DNA from: Letharia columbiana
Lineage: Eukaryota > Ascomycota > Lecanoromycetes > Lecanorales > Parmeliaceae
NCBI RefSeq assembly: GCF_014066305.1
Contig: NW_023501039.1
Span: 744,001 to 808,000 of the forward strand
Direction of reading: 5' to 3'
DNA length: 64,000 nt
Shown here: one piece after another, positions 38,301 to 52,045 of the stretch
How the letters are laid out: every line of letters begins with the position of its first letter
Numbering within the stretch: the stretch's first letter is position 1
Notes under the pieces: model-generated
Database searches by the model: none
What the model was told of the DNA's origin: nothing
Seen by the model: only the letters and a program-made list of their open reading frames with translations
Program-made: the position numbers and the translations under genes

Positions 38301-39971
38301 GATTATCTTAATAAGCTTTTATAGAAAAAATTTATATTTATAAATTATTCGAATTCTTATTTAATTTATAAACGCGTTTTATAATTTAATTATATTTTAT
38401 TTATATTAAAAAATATAGATTAACACTAAGTATTATCTCTTTTTTAATAATCTTCTTATTAATAATAGAGATTATATTTAGATTCTTACTTTTAATCTAA
38501 TTTATATTAAGATTATTTATAATTATTATTTAACTTATAATACTTTAAAATTTTCAAAAATTTAAGATTTTATTTTTTATATTAAAATTATTAGCTACGC
38601 GTTTTTTTAAATAAGAAATTCTTATTAATAAAGAGAATATAAAGAGATTATTATTAGAATAATAAATTTATATATTTTTCGATAATTAGAAAGATAATTA
38701 GAATTCTATTCTATATTAAGTATTTTAACTCTCTTCTATCTAAATAAAGTACTTTTAATTATCTTATTCTTATTTTTTATATACTCTCTCTTATTATATA
38801 TTAATATATTATTTATATAAACTTTATATCTTTAATTATTAATATAACTCTTTTATTATAAATAGCGTAGAGATTATTAATTATATAATTTATTAATAAA
38901 ATAATAACTTAATAGAAAGCTAATATATAATAAAATTTCGATATTAAAGTCGCTTTAATAGCTTCTTATAATATATTTAATATAGAAATCTAAATTTATA
39001 TAATATAATAAGATAATAATATTATATTAATAATCTCTTATATTATATAGACGAAAGATCTTTTAAAAAGAAGTAAATTAATTAATTTCTAATATTTTTT
39101 AATCTCTTATAAAGTAATAGCTAAATTATTATTAATTATATATATATATTACTTAATAAAATATTATATTACTATACTTACTTTCTTACTTTTAATATTA
39201 ATTTTTAATCTTTATAAATAAAGATCTTAAAATACTCTTTTTAATAGTCTTTATATCGAAAGCGCGAATAATTAAAGACTTATCTTATTCGATTTTTTTT
39301 CGTAATTATCTTTTTATAATTAGAAGACTTTAAAATTTTCTTTTAATTTAAAGTTCTAATATAAAGATTAAACGAGTAATTATTTAACTAATTATTTATA
39401 TCGTTAAAAAGATTATTAAGATTTATATTATCTTTTAAATAAATTAACTTAATATATAAATTAATATCGCTATCTCTATATAATAATAATATAATAAAAT
39501 TACTATTGAGATTAATAATTATTAATAATATATTATTATTAAATTAGATTAAAAATAAATAAGATAAAATAATTATAATATAAAATATTCAATAAAGAGA
39601 AAATATTTAAGATATTAAGAAAGAAAGAAAGAGAGAATTTCTATTTATAGTTTTAATATCTTAAAATCTATCTAGCGTTATATTAGCGAAGTCTATTAAA
39701 TTTAATTTATTAAAATACGCTATATAATATAATAATTATATTTTTAATTATTATTATAATTATATTAATTAACTCTAAAGAAATTAATTTTTTAATTAGA
39801 AGATTTATATCTAGATATTTAATAACTATATATTAGAATATATTTACTTTAAATTTTAGATATAAATACCTTTACTTTTAAATAAGATAAAAAAGCTATA
39901 GATTTAAGATCGAATATTATTAAGAATTACTTACTATTTTCTATTATATTTTAACTATTTATAATTATTAA

Positions 39972-40625
39972 TATACTTATTAATAAGAAAGATATATTAT
40001 TATACTATATAAATTTAATCGCGATATTAATAATAATTCTAAAAATTAAAGTTATTAAATATAAGAATATTTATTAATAAGAAAGATATATTATTATTAT
40101 ATAAATTTAATCGCGATATTAATAATAATTATAAGAGAATTAAAGTTATTAAATATAGAAATACTCGCTAATAAGAAAGATATATTATTATTATATAAAT
40201 TTAATCGCGATATTAATAATAATTATAAAAATTAAAGTTATTAAATATAGAAATACTCGCTAATAAAAAATATATATTATTATTATATAAATTTAATCGC
40301 GATATTAATAATAATTATAAAAATTAAAATTATTAAATATAGAAATACTCGCTAATAAGAAAGATATATTATTATTATATAAATTTAATCGCGATATTAA
40401 TAATAATTATAAAAATTAAAGTTATTAAATATAGAAATACTCGCTAATAAGAAAGATATATTATTATTATATAAATTTAATCGCGATATTAATAATAATT
40501 ATAGAATTAATTAAAGTTATTAAATATAAATATTTTTTAATAAAAAGATATATTATTATTATATAAATTTAATCGCGATATTAATAATAATTATAGAAAT
40601 TAAAGCTATTAAATATAGAAATATA
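39972..40625 (+). repeat. Tandem array, 92-93-bp unit, seven copies
   Basis: The marker TTTAATCGCGATATTAATAA recurs with AATC at about 40017, 40109, 40202, 40295, 40387, 40479 and 40571: spacing 92, 93, 93, 92, 92, 92. Copies are nearly identical although the region is AT-saturated. Confidence 0.9.
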
Positions 40626-43600
40626 ATCTTTAATTTAATATAGATTTTAGAATAAAAAGTCTCTTTTATTAAAGTAGTAATATTTTTATAAATATATATC
40701 TATATTTAAATTAATTTAAGAAGTTTTATTTTATAAATATAAAATATATAAAGTTATTAGATTAAGTATAATAGTTAAATATTATTAATTAAGCGTAATA
40801 AATAGAATAATAATTAGAATATCTTATTCTTAACTTAGAATAGTTTTTCTTTTATTTATTATATATTTTCTTTTTATAAAAACTACGTCTAGACTTTAAT
40901 AATATTATATTATTATTTATAAATTTATATCTTATTATAATTATCTAAAAAGCTATATATCTTTTAATTATAAAGTAATTCTTTTTATATAAAATATATA
41001 TAATTAAGTCGCTAGATATTAATTAATAATTTTCTTTATTTATAATTATTAAAGAGTAAGTTATATTATTAAAATTACTCGCTAATTTTATCTTTATAAT
41101 TTCTTAAAGTACGTTTAATATAGAGAATTAAATTTAAAGCAAATTAATTAAATTTAAAGTTATATAAATTAAGATCTTCTTTATTATTTAAATAAATATA
41201 ATTTAAAAAATAATTAAATTTATTAATCTTTATAATTCGCGAATTTTTTTTAATATATAGACTTTAAAGTCTAATTAGTAATAATATAATTAATATATAT
41301 AATTAATTTACTATCTAATTTAAATATATATAATTAATATAATTATATACTTTTTTTTATTTATAATTATACTTTTTAAACTTCATATATAATCTTCTAA
41401 TTTTTATCTTCGCGAAGTCTTATTTTTATTTTACTTTAATAATTTAATCGAGTTTAAATTAATAATTAATAAATTATTAAGAATTTTTTAAATTTTTATA
41501 ATTATTAAGTTAATAACTTTAATAAATAATAATATTATATATTAATAAATTATAATTAATATTATAATTAATTATTATATTAAGAGATATAGCGCTATTA
41601 AATATATATTTACTTTATAAAAATAATATTATTAATTTAATTTAATTATAAAATATAAGAAAAATAATTTTATTTTTTTTAGATATAGATAATATTATAA
41701 TAAATAAGTATATTATAATATAAATATTATAATAATAAAAAGAATTTTTAAAAAAGAAGAGAGTAAATTAGAAAAGAATAATATTAAATATTTATTATTA
41801 AATTAATTAATATTATATAATTAAAATCTTATTAAAATAAAATATTATTTAAAGATAAATTAAGTTTAAATATTAATTAGAAAGCTAATTAAAAAAAGAA
41901 GTTAATTTTTTTTTATTAATATATATTATAGAGCTATATATAAGCGCTTCTTTTTATATTTTAAATATACTTTAAATATTTATAGCTATATATATACGCT
42001 CTCTCTTATATTTTATATATTTTAATATTCTTTATATACGCGATATATTTATTAAAGATAATCTTATTAATTTAATTAATTTCTATTTAATCTTATATTT
42101 ATTAATTATAAAAAAAGCTCTTTATTTTAATATTATAATTTTATTAATTTATTATTTTTAGATATTAAGTTATTTATAACTTATAATTAATTTATTTTTT
42201 TTTCTTTTCTTCTTCTATTCTAAAAATAGAAGAAGATATTATTTCTTTTTTATTTTCGCCTATAAGAAACTATTTATTATTTTTATAAGATTAAAGATAT
42301 TAATTTAAAGACGAGGTTATTTAATTAAAAGCGAAGAATATAATATTTTAATATTTTAATACTTAAGTAAAAGATATTATAATATTATTTAAATAGAAAA
42401 GAATTATATTAATAAGAAAGATTTTAAAATTTAAAAATAATCTTAGCGCGATAAAAGATTTAATTTTTATATATAAAAGATTTAGATAATAATTAATTTA
42501 GTTAATTAAATTATTAAAGCTATTTAAATTAAATTTTAATTTTATATTAATATCTAATAAAATAAATTTAATAATTTTAAAATATTAATATATACTTTTA
42601 TTAATATAATTAGTAATTAGAATATTAATTAAAAAAATATAATTCTTTAATTTTAATAATTAAAATAATATAATAATAAATAAGTATTAATATTAAAATA
42701 AATAAAGTATATATTATATTAAATAGAAAAGCGTTAATAGCTAGACTAATTAGAGTTTTAAATTAATAAAATTAAATATTAATTCTATATTAATATTATT
42801 ATATATTTTTAAATATATAATTATTAATTATAATATTAATTAGAAAGAATTAATCTCTAATTTAAAATATTAAAAATAATATAGCGATATATTATTAAAG
42901 CGATATAAGTTTCTATTATAGCGAGAAGATAGAATTTATATATTAAATATTAATCTTATTTTATTTCTAATATTTTATTTATTTATATATCTCTTTTAAT
43001 TTCTTTTTAAATATCTTAATTTTAAGATATTAATTAAATCTTTATTTAATATAAACTTAACTTTCTTAATTAATAATACTTAATATAAGATATTAATAAA
43101 TATATTTTAATATAAAAATAATAATAAATCTTACTTTCTTTTTAATATTAATAAAAAATAATAATAAATATAATAATAAATAAAGATAAGATAAATTATA
43201 TAGAATTAATCTAAATCTAATAGCGATTATTAATTTATTTATTAAAATTTAAAAATTAGAAAATTTTAGAAATAAATATAATTTAATAAATATATACTTA
43301 TCGATTTTAAGAAGTTATATATTATTTATTATTATTATAATAAAATTCTAATTTATTTATTTCTAGATTATATAATAAGTAATATAATAGTATATATTAA
43401 GTTTAAAAAATATATTAAGAAATTTAATTTAAGTACTTTATAATAAATGAGTCTAATTAATAATTATAAAAATTAGATATATTTCTAAATTAGATAATAT
43501 AAATTATTAATAAATAAAATAATAAATAAAATATCTAATTTATTATTTACTCTAGAAAAAGATAATATTAAAATTCTCTTATAATATTAGAAGATCAAAA

Positions 43601-46084
43601 GCTTATACGCGAAGACTTTTTAAAATAATTTTATCGCTAAATTATAAATATTAATATTTTATTTATAATTATTAATAATTTTAAAATATTATAACTTTTA
43701 CGCTATCTTAACTTTAATATATAATTAAAATTAATATTTATTATAAAGAATTAATTAATAAAAAAAATTATAGAGCTAGAGATAAGATTATTAAAAAATT
43801 TATTAATTAATAATATTAAAATCTCTTTAATATTAAATTATTAATTATTTTATAATTATTAATTATTTATAATAATTTTAATTTTTTTATTAATATTAAT
43901 TAATAATAATATAAGATTTTTATAGATTTTAAATATATCGAAGATAAATATATTAGCTAGAAACTTATAAGTATTATTAATTTAATTCTTATAAAATATA
44001 AGATTTAAATTTATATATTTAAATTTATAATTAATAACGTTAATAATAATAATATACTCTTTAAAAATTTAATTATTTATTTTTTTATTTTTATAATAAA
44101 AAACTCGCTTAATATTAAAGAATTTAAGTTTTTAAATTATTTATAATATATTTTTTATATAATATATATTATTTAATTAATTTTAAAAGAACTTCTAAAT
44201 AATATTAAAATTATTTTAATAAATAAGAAATTTTAAAAAAATTAGAATAATAAAGAAGATAAGAATTAAGTTTAAATAAATATAATTAATCTATTAATAA
44301 CTCTAATAAAAATATAATATTTCTTATTATTATTCTAATTATTATATTATTAATTATATTAAAATTTAAAAAATTATTATATATATTAATATTAGCGATT
44401 AGTGTAAAAAGAGATTTTTTATATTATAAATTAAATAACTTTAAAATAAAAATATTTTAATATTAGATAAATATTAATTTTCTAAAAAAAAGTAATATTA
44501 TTAAAAACGCTCTTTTAAACTTTTTTAGAATATTAAAACTCATTAAAATTTAATTTATTAGATATTAATTCGCGCTCTACTTCTTTATATTAATATTATA
44601 TACTTTTTAAAAAATAAATTAACTATTTATTTAAGATTAAATAATAAAAAATAATTATAAATAAAAATTATAATCTAGATATTTAAATAATTTTTAATTA
44701 ATTTTTAATAGATTTAATATTTAATTTAACTTATTAGACTTTTTTATAAATTTATAAAATTAATAAATAAAGAAAAGAAGATTATAATTTATTATATTTT
44801 TAATATTTATAATTATTTATTTAATTATATAGATAAAAAGCTTAAAAAATTAAGAAAAAAAGAGTTTTTTAAAAAAAGAATTTTTTAAAGCTTTTAAAAA
44901 CGACTTCATGAGAAATTAATTATCTATTATAATCGAATTTAATTAAATTTAAACTATCTATATAAATAAATTATACTTTTATATTTAAATTATAATAATA
45001 TAAAATTAAAAAAATTAAATTAAAAGATTAATATTAAAAAGAAATTATAAGATAAAGATCTACTAAAAAGCGCTTAAAAAGATATTTTAAAATTATTAAA
45101 ATATTAATATAAGTAGTTAATTATAAAGAGTTAAGCGAATAAATTAATCAAATAAAAACATATTTAATTAAACGATAAAATTTAAGATTAAGAATTTAAA
45201 TAATAAGAATAAATATAATTAGTTTTAGTAATATAGATAAAATAATAAGTCTTCTAATTATTATTCTAATTATAATCTTATCTCTAATTTTTATAAAGCT
45301 TCTTTTAATAATTTAGCGAATCTCTTAATTTTAAAATAATAAAAGAAATTAAAGTTTAAATATATTATAATCACTTAAATAACTTATAATATTCTTTATT
45401 TTCTTATAGAGGCTATTATATATAAGCGATATTTTTTAATAATTAAAAGATATTATAATACTTAAAAGTATTATTTATTAGCGATATTTTATATTTTAAT
45501 AATAATTCTTTATATAAAATATTAAGAAAATAAGTTTAAATAGATTAAATTTAATTTTAAAGAAGATCTTAATATATTAGATTAGATTAAAAGAGCTAAT
45601 AATACTTTATATAAAAATTTAATTAATAATTATAATAATTATATTAATAAAGATAATAAGCTTATAAAAAGTATTTCGATAAATTTAATATTTATAAATT
45701 TATTAAGATATATTATTAATACTCTATAATATATAAAGAAATAATTAATAAGATTTATAATTAGAGAGAGTTAGTAATAATAGATTTAATTTTAAAAAAG
45801 AGATTTAAAATAATTTAAAAAGCGAATTTATTTATAAATAGTTAATAAGTTTAATTAGATAGAGATAGATTTAAGATATTTAAAAGAATTAAAATAAAGT
45901 AGAATAGAAGAGTAAAATAAGATTTAAGAAAAGAATAAATATAAAGTTTATTAAGCTTATCTAACGCGTTAAGATAAATATATAAATAAAGATAATTATA
46001 GAATTTTATTCTTATAATATTTAAAGATTTAAAATTTAGAATATTCTTTTATATTATAATTTTAAGAAGAAGAATAAAGACGCT

Positions 46085-46430
46085 TATAGTTTTAATTATT
46101 ATTCTAATTATTATTATTAATAAAAAGATAAATAGCTATATTAAATTACTCTTTATATTCTCTCTCTCTTAATAAAGAAGAATAAATATATTCTATATAT
46201 CTTAGTCGAATTATTCTATAAATATAGAAATTCTAATTAAAATATTTTATATATATATTATTTTATAATATAATATTATAGATATATTATATCGTAAGAT
46301 ATCTCGTTAAGATCTCGAATTTATATTAGAAAAATAATATAATATTCGACTCTATTTATATTATACTCGAATACGATATAATATTACTTAATATAAAATT
46401 TATAGATTATTTTATATACTTTAATAAATA
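46085..46430. repeat. Right terminal inverted repeat of the 20-kb element
   Basis: Reverse complement of the left arm. It is best preserved at about 46215-46330 and weaker toward the tip, so the outer boundary is uncertain by 10-20 bases. Confidence 0.65.
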
Positions 46431-46449
46431 TATCATATTAAAAATATAA

Positions 46450-47037
46450 TTTTAAATAAATAATTATATATATAATTAATAATAAATTTAAATTTTTAAT
46501 TAGACTATCTAAGTTATTATAAATAAATAAATTAACATTTATAATTATTAAAATCTCTTCCCTTCGCGTCTTTCTTATTAAAAAATTAAATATATATTAT
46601 TAATATATAGAATAACTTTTTTATCTATTAAATTTTAAAGATTTTTTTTACTTTATAAAACGAAATCTAAGCTTTAATAAAAAAAAAGAATTTTTAGTCT
46701 TATAATTATTAAAGCGTAAGAAAATTAAATATTATTTATTAAAGTTCGCTCGATAGCCGAATAGCTCTAATTAAAAAATAATAGATATATATTATTAATA
46801 TATAGAATAACGTTTTTATTTTCCTTTAAGGTTTTTAAGATATTTTTTTAAATTATAAAATAAAATATAATTTTTAAATAAAAAAGAATTTCTAAATTTA
46901 GTCTTATAATTATTAAAGCGTAAGGAATTCAAATATCGCTTACTAAAGATCGCTTATTAAAGATCGCTTATTAAATTTACTCGATAGCTCTAATTAAAAA
47001 TAATAATTATAAATTTAATTTATAAATCTTTACTCGT
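46450..47037 (-). repeat. Repeat family A, short copy next to the right end of the 20-kb element
   Basis: Inverted orientation: it ends TTTAATTTATAAATCTTTAC then TCGT. It abuts the right arm of the large TIR element; its own other end is incomplete. Confidence 0.65.
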
Positions 47038-47466
47038 AAATATTAATATCTTATATCTTATTAGAGTATAATATAATAAATTAATATATTATATTATATT
47101 ATATCTTTCTAATTAATAGATATTATCGATAACGATCTCGAGATATTATATATATTATTATTAATAACTAAAAGTATTAATATATTAATAATTCTTAATA
47201 TTTCGAAGTCTTAAGAGATATTATTCTATATCTCTATAACTTTAAAAGTTATCGATTAATCAATAAGTTTAATAGTAAAGTTAGAGTTACTCGAGTATAG
47301 TATTAATTAATAATACGAGTATTATAAGTAATATATATCTCCTATATACGCTTTAAACTATTCTATACTATTAGAGCTAAATTTCTCGAATTACTAATTA
47401 TTCTTTCTTTATATACTACGAGAATTATCTTCTTAGAGTATTCGAATTTATCGAATTAATTAATTT

Positions 47467-48062
47467 ACGAGTAAAGGCCTATAAATTAAATTTATAACCA
47501 TTTTTTTAAATTAGAGCTGTCGAGTAAATTTTGATAAGCGATCTTTAATAAGCGATATTTGAATTTCTTATCTTTAAATATCTATAAGACTAAATTTAGT
47601 AATTTTTTTTTTATTTAAAAGCTTATATTACGTTCTATAATTAAAAAAAAAAATCTTAGAATTTTAATATAAAATAAAAACGTTATTCTAAAATTAAATA
47701 ATATATATCTTTTTTTTAATTAGAACTGTGAAGCTTAACTTTAATAAGCGAACTTTAATAAATAATATTTGAATTTCTTACGCTTTAATAATTATAAAAA
47801 TCAAATTTTGAAATTTTTATTATTATTAAAAAGCGTAAGTTTCGAGCTATAATTTAAAAAAAAATTCTTAAAATTTTAATAGAAAATAGAAAAGTTGTTA
47901 AAGGGTTAAAAGTAGAGAGAGATTTTTAATAACTGTAAACGCTAATTTATTTATTCGCGATAACTTAGTCGATTTAATTAAAAAGCGTAGATCTAACGAA
48001 TTAATAATTAACTATATATATAAATTTAAGATTTCCTAATTTAGTTCTATCTTATTCTTTAT
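47467..48062 (+). repeat. Repeat family A, short copy
   Basis: Less worn start ACGAGTAAAGGCCTATAAAT and end TAGTTCTATCTTATTCTTTA. It contains both internal subrepeats. Confidence 0.7.
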
Positions 48063-48635
48063 ATATATATTAATAAGATAGTATTTTATTATAAAGTAAT
48101 ATCATATATAAAGTATAGTTCTAAATAATTATTTTAAAATAACTAGAGGTTTAGTTATATAAAGCTAATATTTCTAAGAGAGTATAAAGATTACTTAGTT
48201 ATCTATATAGTTAATTAAGTATTTACTTTAATTATTATACTTCTATTACTACTATTTATTATTCTTATTTTTAATATCTTATTTAAGATTATATAAAGTC
48301 TCTTTATCGTAGTTTATATAGTAGATAAACTCGATATTTATAGAAATAATCTTATTTAAAACTACGCGTAAATCTTAAATATCTATCTTATTAAAAAGTA
48401 TATCTTTTAAGTATATTTAATTATTAACTTAGATATCTAGAATATTCTTAATATATAGCTTATCGTCTTTAGATTTATTAATAATAAGATATAAATCGAT
48501 CTTTTTAAAGATCTTAATAATAATATAAGATTACTTTATATATAACTCTTATTATATCTAATCTACTTACTATATAATTATAATTCTTTAATCTTTAATA
48601 GAGTATTTATCTTTCTCTTATTTATTTATATAATT

Positions 48636-49217
48636 ACGAGTAAAGACCTATAAATTAAATTTATAATTATTTTTTTAATCGAGGCTGTCGAGTAAACTTT
48701 GATAAGCGATCTTTAATAAGCGATATCTGAATTTCTTATCTTTAAATATCTATAAGACTAAATTTAGTAATTCTTTTTTTATTTAAGTTAGCTATTATAC
48801 TCTATAGTTTAAATAAAAAATTTTAAAATTTTAATAGAAAATAAAAAAGTTATTCTAAAATTAAATAATATATATCTATTTTTTTTTAATTAGAATTATT
48901 CGACTATCGAGCGAACTCTAATAAGCGATATTTAAATTCTTTACGCTTTAATAATTATAAGATTAAATTTTAAAATTCTTAAAAATTCGGAAAGCGTAGA
49001 CTACGCTCTAAAATTTAAAATTTAAAATCTTAAAAAGTTAATAGAAAATAAAAAAGTTTTTCTATATATTAATAATATATACCTATTTTTTTAATAATTA
49101 TAAACGCTAATTTATTTACTCGCGATATCTAATTAAAAAGCGTAGATCTAACGAATTAATAATTAATTATATATATAAATTTAAGATTTTCTAATTTAGC
49201 TCTATCTTATTCTATTA
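48636..49217 (+). repeat. Repeat family A, short copy
   Basis: Start ACGAGTAAAGACCTATAAAT, end TAGCTCTATCTTATTCTATT. Same subrepeat plan and nearly the same length (about 580 bases) as the copy before it. Confidence 0.7.
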
Positions 49218-49389
49218 TTTAATAATCATTTAGACTAAGATAATAAATTAGCGTAATTTTTCTCCGCGTCTTAATTACGCGACTTTTTTTATTCTTTATA
49301 ATAACTTTATTATATTAAGTCTAATATAGTTAAAATTATTACTTTATCTACTTCTAATAAGAAAGAATTAGATTAGGCTATAAAATGTT

Positions 49390-50100
49390 AAAAAAGAGAC
49401 GTCTAGATTAATATAAGAAAGAAGAGATTCGAATAGCGTAATATTCTTCTTTAAAGTATATCTCTATTATTAGAGTATTAGCTAATAAAAATTAAGTATC
49501 GTATAATTATTAGTTATCTTTTAAACGATATAGAAATTATTTTATATATCGTATTTAGTCTTATATAAATTACTACTATCTAAGATATACTTTATAAAAA
49601 TATTAATTTATATATCTCTCTATAGAGTACTTTAGATTCTATCTAAAAGTCTATCGATATTCCGAAGCTAAAAATCTTCGTCGCTATTATAATCTATATG
49701 GGAATTTTTTATTTTTCTACTATTTATAATTATTAGAGAACTAATAAAATTACTTCGGTGGCTTTATTAATTACTAAAAATATAACTCGAAATCGCTATG
49801 TTCTTCTTCGGAAATTTATTTATTACTTAGACCCTATTAAAGAGAACTCTAGAACTATTAAAATAGATAGATATAAATAGTCTATATAATATAAAAAGCT
49901 TTAGTTATTTACGAGTAAGATACGAAGTAATTAAAAGAAGCTTTATACTTCGAGTTCTTATATCGTAATTAATAAATATATAGTTAAGAAGATAAGACGT
50001 ATATACTATTCTATAATAGCTTTAGATAATTCTTTATAATAATATTAACTATATCTTATTTATATTTCTTAATACTTCGTTATTTATTATCTATTATAGT
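49390..50100 (+). pseudogene. RIP-destroyed piggyBac-like DDE transposase relic
   Basis: Reading one plus-strand frame through in-frame TAG/TAA codons (the expected fate of TGG and CAA/CAG) gives a protein-like trace: IIYMGIFYFSTIYNY, then NITRNRYVLLRKFIYYLDP, then KKLYTSSSYIVINKYIVKK. Order and spacing resemble the piggyBac DDE domain: (I/L)YMG...YW, (M/I)SRNRF...R(Y/F)(L/I)H..DP, and YTPSS...(I/V)DE. The Asp-Glu pair appears as N-K, as C-to-T/G-to-A mutation would produce. No terminal repeats could be assigned. A Tc1-type transposase is less likely. Confidence 0.5.
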
Positions 50101-52045
50101 AGACGTACTTTAATATTATAATATATATAATAAATCTTTATTATAATATTAAGAGAATATTATCTATATAGAACTATTATAAGTATAGATTTTATAATAA
50201 AATAGAAAGATCGAAAGATTTTAATATATTAAGTCTAATTAGATTATAATATAAGTAAGATAATTAAAATCGTAATATTATCTTCTTCTTTAATTTAAAG
50301 CTTTAACGACGATTATTATATAGTAGATATCGATTTTATAAAAAGTATATCTAAGTATATACGAAGTAATATTCTTAAATATATTAACTTAATATTTCGT
50401 TATAGATTCGAGATTTTCTTATAAGTTAATATAGCTACTATAGATTAATAGCGCTAATAATAAAAATTATTTTAAAGATTTTTTAAAAGATAAATAGAAG
50501 TTAATAATCTCGAGATAATAATAATAAAAGTCTATTATTAGATACGAATATTTTATTATATTTATAAATAGTTATTAAAATAAATTTTTCTTAATCTTAA
50601 AATCTCTATATCTAATTTTATATATTAGATATTTTCTCTTATAGTTAAGAAATTATTTTTTATTTATCTAGTTTAAATAAAATTATTTCTTTAATATTAT
50701 AGATTCTTTATTATTAATATCGATAAATAGCGGCGTAGACTTAATTTATTTTAATAATAAATTATTATTATTAAGATATAATAGTTATAGATAAAAGATA
50801 TAATAGAAATTATTTATAAAAGTTAAGAGTTCTATAACTTATAAGCGAAATTATTTAAAACTTTATTAATTTTAAATAATTTGAAATTTTTATAATTTAA
50901 TAGTTTATTAGAATATATAATTTTAATATTTTTTTTATTAAATAAAATTATATTTTTAACTCTAAATTTTAATATCGAGAGTTAATAATAATTAGCTTAC
51001 TCTTTTTATAAAGCTTATAATTATCTAAATTAACTTCTTTAATAATTTTTTATAGTATTTATCTTTTTAATAAACTTATTAATTAATTTAATATCTCTTC
51101 TCGCTTTTAAATTAGCGAATTAATCTTAAAAAATAAAGAATTTTATTTTCGAGTAGAGAATATATTCTTTAATAAAAAGAAATAATAATATATCTAATAA
51201 GACGTTCTTATTGAAATTTCTTTCGAATTTTATTATTAATAATAAATTTATTTAATTATCTTAATTATAATTAATATAAATTTTAAAATATTACTTTAAA
51301 GTAGCGTTAGCGTTCTTTATTTATTTATTAATTTTAAAATAAAATATAATAAAAAGTTTAAATTTAATTTTAATTCTTTTATATAATCTTCTTTAGAAAT
51401 ATATTATAAATTAAATATCTTAATTTAAAATAATAATAAATAGATATTTTTTATAGCTATATAAATTTAATAAAGACTTAAATTACTATCTTTACTTTTA
51501 AGAAATCTAAAAGAATAAATTTCTTCTTCTTATTAAGTCTATTTATAATTATTATAATATATTAATAAAAGAGTTTATATCTAAGATAAATAGATAATAA
51601 TATAATAAAGTTAATAAAAATATTTTATTAATACTATTTAAAAATAGAAAGAGATTTAAAAAGATCTTATTTACTCTCTTTATAAGTTTTAGATTTCTTA
51701 TAAATATAGTAACTCTTAATATAATAAATAATAAAATTTATTATTCTTAGTTAATAATAGTATTTACTTAATTTATTATAAATTAATAATTTATTAATAT
51801 AATCTTCGAGTAAAAAAATATAAATATCTCTAATAATCTTAATTTATAATTTAAGAATATCTAATATATATAATTTATTATTAATATATAATAAGTTATT
51901 ATAAAGATAATAATTATCTAATTTTAATTTAAGATTATTCTTAATTATTTTAAATAATAACTTTCTCTATTTAAATATCTTTAATTAAATAATTTTTTAA
52001 ATAATATTATTATAATTATAAGTATCTTTTATTAGTATATATAAA

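Larger units (their letters stand above)
26380..46430. mobile_element. ~20-kb RIP-destroyed element bounded by long terminal inverted repeats
   Basis: The left arm (26380 to about 26705) and right arm (about 46085-46430) are inverted copies; a stretch of about 110 bases around GATATAATATATCTATAATA is nearly identical between them. The left arm aligns base for base, allowing C-to-T and G-to-A, with the GC-normal arm at 59965-60215: tip ACTGGCCGAAAAGG against ACTAGTCGAAAAGA. The interior (about 19.4 kb) has no ORFs and holds direct repeats, three tandem arrays and one family A copy. The class is unknown. A transposon with long TIRs this size could be Polinton-like, KDZ-like or a composite; two independent small elements in opposite orientation is the null alternative. 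Confidence 0.55.

Noticed and set aside
39972..40625. Regularly spaced repeats resembling a CRISPR array
   Set aside because: The whole 92-bp unit is repeated with no variable spacers, and the genome is eukaryotic.
26380..46430. Starship (giant tyrosine-recombinase element) identity for the 20-kb element
   Set aside because: Starships lack long terminal inverted repeats and start with a captain gene near one end; no such gene can be read here.
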